Assembly: GCF_019091135.1 (NCBI RefSeq)
Contig: NZ_JAGXJW010000031.1
Span: forward strand, 30,194 to 94,193
Reading direction: 5' to 3'
DNA from: Cohnella sp. GbtcB17
GTDB lineage: Bacteria; Bacillota; Bacilli; Paenibacillales; Paenibacillaceae
DNA: 64,000 bases
Made by a program: the position numbers and the translations under genes. This document shows, piece by piece, positions 60,981-64,000 of the stretch. The notes beneath the pieces are model-generated. The model searched no databases, was not told where the DNA came from, and was given only the letters and a program-made list of their open reading frames with translations. How positions within the stretch are numbered: the first letter of the stretch is position 1; each line of letters starts with the position of its first letter.

Positions 60981-61814
60981 CTACTTGACCGCTTGCCCCT
61001 CTTCCTCTTCAAACGCCCCTTGCATATGATACTGCTGCGACGACGGATCGATCGGGTCCTCCGCGCGTTGATACCTGAATTCGAGCGAGACGCGCAGCCG
61101 GTCCTCGGTCCGGTTGTCCAGCGCCTTGTGCAAGGTCAGCCCGTGAAAAAGGAGCAGGTCGCCGGTCTTGAAGTCGGTCGTCAGCCAGGGCAGTCCGAGC
61201 GCTTCGCATTTTTCGTGCGGCACGCCATGGCCGCCGGTGCCCGGCATCGGCTCGTGATCGATATAGCCGAGATGGTTCGTGCGCGGCATAACCGCAAGGC
61301 CGCCCAGCTCGGCGGGACAGTCGCCTGCTGCGATCCAGCAGGTGTACGTGTCGGGCGTTCCTTTGATGTAAAAGTAGTCCTGGTGCGGAGGCGTCGTATT
61401 TTTGAAGCTCTGCGGGAACGTAATGCGCCCGATTCGCCTGCGGTGCTCCAGGATGGGGCCGTCCAGCAACCCGCCGTACAGCAGCGTCAGCACGGGGTTG
61501 CGGCCGAAGGCGTTGAACCGGGGCAGCTCCAGTATTTTGCGGTAGAGCGGCGACGTCTCGAATTTGCGGGAAGCTGGAAACGCTTGTCCCGAATAGATAC
61601 CCTCCGACAGCGGCCTGCCGCGGTCCACGAAGCCCGCCTCGTCGGCCAGCTTCAGCATGTCCTCTCGGATGGCGAGCAGCTCGCCCGCGTCCAGCAGACC
61701 TCTAAAAAATAAATAGCCCTCCTCGTGCAGGCGATTGCGCAGCGCGACGATATCGTGCAGCAACCCCATCGAATCCTCCAGCTCTCCAAGCGGCTTCCCG
61801 TTGTTATCCGACAT
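60981..61814 (-). CDS. Phytanoyl-CoA dioxygenase (PhyH) family protein, copy 3
   Basis: About 277 residues. ATG 61814 follows AGGAGG. The iron ligands are His144-x-Asp146 in TPPHQDYFYI, and the distal His is in FHGLTLHKALDNRTEDRLR. It has a longer helical N-terminus than copies 1 and 2, from which it is clearly diverged. It is divergent from the AraC gene at 62007. Confidence 0.9.
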   Translation of the reverse strand: MSDNNGKPLGELEDSMGLLHDIVALRNRLHEEGYLFFRGLLDAGELLAIREDMLKLADEAGFVDRGRPLSEGIYSGQAFPASRKFETSPLYRKILELPRFNAFGRNPVLTLLYGGLLDGPILEHRRRIGRITFPQSFKNTTPPHQDYFYIKGTPDTYTCWIAAGDCPAELGGLAVMPRTNHLGYIDHEPMPGTGGHGVPHEKCEALGLPWLTTDFKTGDLLLFHGLTLHKALDNRTEDRLRVSLEFRYQRAEDPIDPSSQQYHMQGAFEEEEGQAVK

Positions 61815-61909
61815 TTCCGTATCCTCCTCCTGTTTGCGGCGGATCTGCAGACGTCGTGCCTTTTCGCGCGCGCCGCTTCTTGACATTGACTTGTTCAACG
61901 ATGTACAGG

Positions 61910-61977
61910 ATCATCATAGTACGATGATTCAAATGCGTATTTGATTCGCATCTATGAAAGTTGATCTTTGCAAAGAT
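61910..61977. promoter_or_regulatory. Inverted repeats in the PhyH/AraC intergenic region
   Basis: ATCTTTGCAAAGAT (61964-61977) is a perfect palindrome about 30 bp before the AraC ATG. ATCATC and GATGAT flank 61916-61922. These lie in the 192-bp divergent control region and could be binding sites of the AraC protein or another repressor. Confidence 0.45.
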
Positions 61978-62006
61978 GTTATAGAACGCGGGCGGGGGGA
62001 TGAAAA

Positions 62007-62903
62007 ATGGAGCGGAGGATCGGCTGGGAGGCGCTGAATCCGGTCGTCTCCTATGCCAACAGACTGGCCTGCGAGCCCGGGTTTGCGTTCGGACCGCGCT
62101 TCGTGAGGGATCACCAGTTCATTTATACGGCGGAGGGGAAAGGGAAAGCCGAGATCGGCGGGAGAGTCTACGACGCGGGGCCGGGCGATCTATTTTACTA
62201 CGGGCCCGGCGTACCTCACCGGTTCGAGGCGGACGACGAAGCGCCGTTCGTCCTGTACGGGCTCCACTTCGCGCCGGTCGGCGAGCTGCCCGCGACGGGG
62301 GCCGTCCGCTACGAGCTGCCCGTCGACATCCGGCGCGCAGCGGACCTGCCGTCGCACGCCGAGACGCAGCTCGTATTGGGCGATGCCGCCAGCGGGTTCG
62401 CGGTTCCCGAACACATCGCGCTGCCTCCCGCGTTCGCCGAGCCCTTCTTCGCGTCGGCCGCGCAGTATTTCCGCATGGCGGACGCCCTGCATCATCTGCG
62501 CGGGAGAGCGCTGCTCATACGCTTCCTGACCGAGCTGCACGAACGCGCGAGGCAGGCCCGCGTCGAGCAGGACCCGGCCGCTTCGCTGCTCGAGACCGTC
62601 AGGACAAGACTTCGGGAGCGGGCCGGGGAATCCTACCGAAGGGACTGGCTGTCCGCGTGGACCCACTACCATGAGAACCACGCGGCCTCCCTGTTCGCAA
62701 GGCTGTACGGCCAGTCGCCTCACGAGTATTTCCTGGCCTGCAAGCTGGAGCTCGCCAAGCGGCTGCTGGCGGACGAGAACCTGAGCGTCCTCGAAACGTC
62801 TGAGCGGCTGCGCTTCGGCTCCGTCCATCATTTTACACGGCTGTTCAAGCGTCGGGTCGGCTGTGCGCCGGGCGTATATAGGCGGATGGGAAGAATGGTG
62901 TAA
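62007..62903 (+). CDS. AraC-family regulator paired with PhyH copy 3
   Basis: 298 residues. The cupin sensor (about 35-110) reads GRVYDAGPGDLFYYGPGVPH. The AraC domain (about 205-295) contains ASLFARLYGQSPHEYFLACK and VHHFTRLFKRRVG. A G-rich ribosome site precedes the ATG. It mirrors the AraC/PhyH pair to its left. Confidence 0.92.
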   Translation: MERRIGWEALNPVVSYANRLACEPGFAFGPRFVRDHQFIYTAEGKGKAEIGGRVYDAGPGDLFYYGPGVPHRFEADDEAPFVLYGLHFAPVGELPATGAVRYELPVDIRRAADLPSHAETQLVLGDAASGFAVPEHIALPPAFAEPFFASAAQYFRMADALHHLRGRALLIRFLTELHERARQARVEQDPAASLLETVRTRLRERAGESYRRDWLSAWTHYHENHAASLFARLYGQSPHEYFLACKLELAKRLLADENLSVLETSERLRFGSVHHFTRLFKRRVGCAPGVYRRMGRMV

Positions 62904-62978
62904 GGGCGGCGGGGCCCTGTGGGGGAGCGCGACCTAGCGGGGCGAGGGGAGTGGGGGCGAGGTGTGGCCAGGTCCGAC

Positions 62979-63437
62979 GAGGTGGCGCTGTATGGCGTTA
63001 CTTCGGGCCGGCCGGCAGTGTGGGGCAGCGAGGTGGCACTGTACGACGTCACTTGGTGCTGGTGGGTGGTGCGGGGCAGTAATGTAACGCTGTAAGACGT
63101 TTCTTCAGGCCCGCGGGTAGTGCTAGGCAGCATTGTGACGTTGTGCGACGTTTCTTTGTGTCGGTGGGTGGTACGGGGCGGCCATGTGGCGTTGTGCGAC
63201 GTTTCTTCAGGTAGGCGATCGGTGCAGGGCGGCCATGTGGCGCTGCACAACGTCACTTAATGCTGGTGAGCGGCGCGGGGCGGCGAGGTGGCGTTGTACG
63301 GCGTCATTTGGTGCCGGCGGGTGGTGTGGGGCAGCGAGGTAGCGCTGTACGACGTCTCTTGGTGCCGGCGGGTGACGCGGGGCAGCGAGGTGGCGCTGTA
63401 GTGCGTCTCTTCTGGCTGCCAAGTGGTGCAGTGCGAC
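62979..63437. repeat. Tandem array D, nine 51-bp units
   Basis: The core GAGGTGGCGCTG or a variant starts at 62979, 63030, 63081, 63132, 63183, 63234, 63285, 63336 and 63387, each step exactly 51 bp. Units also share TACGACGT, then a GC-rich tail ending GGGGCAGC. Copies differ at several bases. The array fills most of the 613-bp gap between the AraC and HNH genes. Read on the minus strand in one frame it gives 17-residue repeats interrupted by a stop. Confidence 0.93.
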
Positions 63438-63449
63438 GCTAACGACAAA

Positions 63450-63479
63450 TAACCGCCGGGGCTTCTGCCCGGGCGGTTT
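63450..63479 (-). terminator. Terminator of the HNH gene
   Basis: AACCGCC-GGGGC pairs with GCCC-GGGCGGTT around a TTCT loop. It lies downstream of the HNH stop on the minus strand, with TTATTT after the stem. Confidence 0.8.
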
Positions 63480-63516
63480 GTGTCATGGTCCGATGCGGTT
63501 GTCGCTTCTGTATTCG

Positions 63517-64000
63517 CTACTCCAGGGGCTTGACCGGAATGCCCGCGGCCACGAACTCGTCCAGGTCGCGGTTCGCCTTGGTCTGGTTGCACAGGTTGCA
63601 GGCGCAGACGCAGTTGTCCGGCGTCGTGTGCCCGCCCTTGGAGCGCGGCAGCAGATGGTCGATCGTGTCGCCGTAGTCGCCGCAGAAGTAGCAGGTGTAC
63701 TTGTCCCGGTTCAGAATCATCATCCGGAAATCGCGATTGCTCAGCAGTCTGCGGATCGTATGGCGGTTGACGACGACGGCCGCGTGCTCGCGCACCAAGG
63801 TGACCGCCATCTCCAGGTCGATCTCCTGGTACCAGCCGCGTCCTTTGTCGGTCCTGCCGCGCATGCGGACGAAGCCTTCGCGCGTCGCCTGGAGCTGCGA
63901 CGCGTCGTGCGGGTCGATGCCGCGCGCCGAGCCGCCCGGCGCCGTCGCACGGGCGCGGGCCGAGCCGCGCGGCTGGACCCGCGGCGCCGCTTCGCCGGCC
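63517..64000 (-). CDS. HNH endonuclease, 5' end beyond the window
   Basis: The open frame runs without a stop to the window edge, so the N-terminus is missing; an internal ATG at 63864 would give 115 residues. The HNH core is clear: YTCYFCGDYGDTIDHLLP, then SKGG and a second Cys pair in CVCACNLCNQTK, so a treble-clef zinc is expected. The region before 63864 (GFVRM preceded by Ala/Arg/Gly-rich residues) looks like a linker. It could be a free-standing repair or defence nuclease. The substrate is unknown. Confidence 0.85.
   Translation of the reverse strand, partial: AGEAAPRVQPRGSARARATAPGGSARGIDPHDASQLQATREGFVRMRGRTDKGRGWYQEIDLEMAVTLVREHAAVVVNRHTIRRLLSNRDFRMMILNRDKYTCYFCGDYGDTIDHLLPRSKGGHTTPDNCVCACNLCNQTKANRDLDEFVAAGIPVKPLE

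Noticed and set aside
62979..63437. CRISPR array
   Set aside because: The whole 51-bp unit is similar between copies, so there are no unique spacers, and no cas gene is present.
62828..63592. Ser/Thr/Pro-rich 17-residue repeat protein read from array D on the minus strand
   Set aside because: The frame is interrupted by a TAA at 63257-63259, lacks a good ribosome site, and its start overlaps the HNH gene; the 51-bp period alone explains the repeated peptide.

Overview
The window looks like chromosome of a high-GC Paenibacillaceae member (Cohnella- or Paenibacillus-like). This is inferred from three things: strong AGGAGG-type ribosome binding sites, YesM/YesN-type two-component pairs beside sugar ABC transporters, and LplABC-type oligosaccharide transporters. 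No rRNA, tRNA, phage or insertion sequence was seen. Nearly all the content is for sensing, importing and breaking down plant polysaccharides, especially rhamnose- and galacturonate-containing pectins.

Layout. 37-7986 (minus): a sugar ABC operon, lipoprotein - two permeases - YesM kinase - YesN regulator - a second, paralogous lipoprotein. 7987-8707: intergenic tandem repeats. 8708-10351 (minus): a secreted sialidase-fold, GH93-like enzyme. 10599-13919 (minus): LacI regulator, BadF-type sugar kinase and GH4 glucosidase, with twin operators upstream. 14221-16692 (plus): a PAS histidine kinase. 16834-26063: mostly housekeeping and mixed genes (AlkZ-like glycosylase, split ThrE exporter, GH130 phosphorylase, asparaginase, diguanylate cyclase, a secreted protein), ending in the first AraC/PhyH-dioxygenase pair, followed by an NHL propeller gene. 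27486-40637 (minus): a rhamnoside locus with YesM/YesN, ABC importer, GH78 rhamnosidase, cyclase-family hydrolase and three dehydrogenases, several joined by ATGA overlaps. 40775-50083 (minus): an LplABC-type operon with a lyase-like toroid protein, SIS isomerase, ROK kinase and Gfo/Idh oxidoreductase, preceded by a GH105 unsaturated-uronyl hydrolase. 50135-53917 (minus): a Cys/Met-metabolism-type PLP enzyme, a 91-bp tandem array and a heparinase II/III-like lyase. 54311-58870 (minus): a two-component operon with a second GH105 between regulator and kinase. 58937-62903: two AraC/PhyH pairs in mirror image. 62979-63437: a nine-copy 51-bp array. The right edge holds a truncated HNH nuclease gene.

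The likely joint role: extracellular lyases and rhamnosidases (some encoded elsewhere) yield oligosaccharides. Four lipoprotein-dependent importers capture them, and none has an ATPase gene here, so a shared MsmX-type ATPase is expected elsewhere. Intracellular GH105, GH78, GH4 and GH130 enzymes with sugar kinases and dehydrogenases then finish degradation. CcpA cre-like sites recur upstream of these operons. The least explained feature is a set of intergenic tandem arrays at five loci, four of which start with different unit sequences, that nearly all share a 51-52 bp period.
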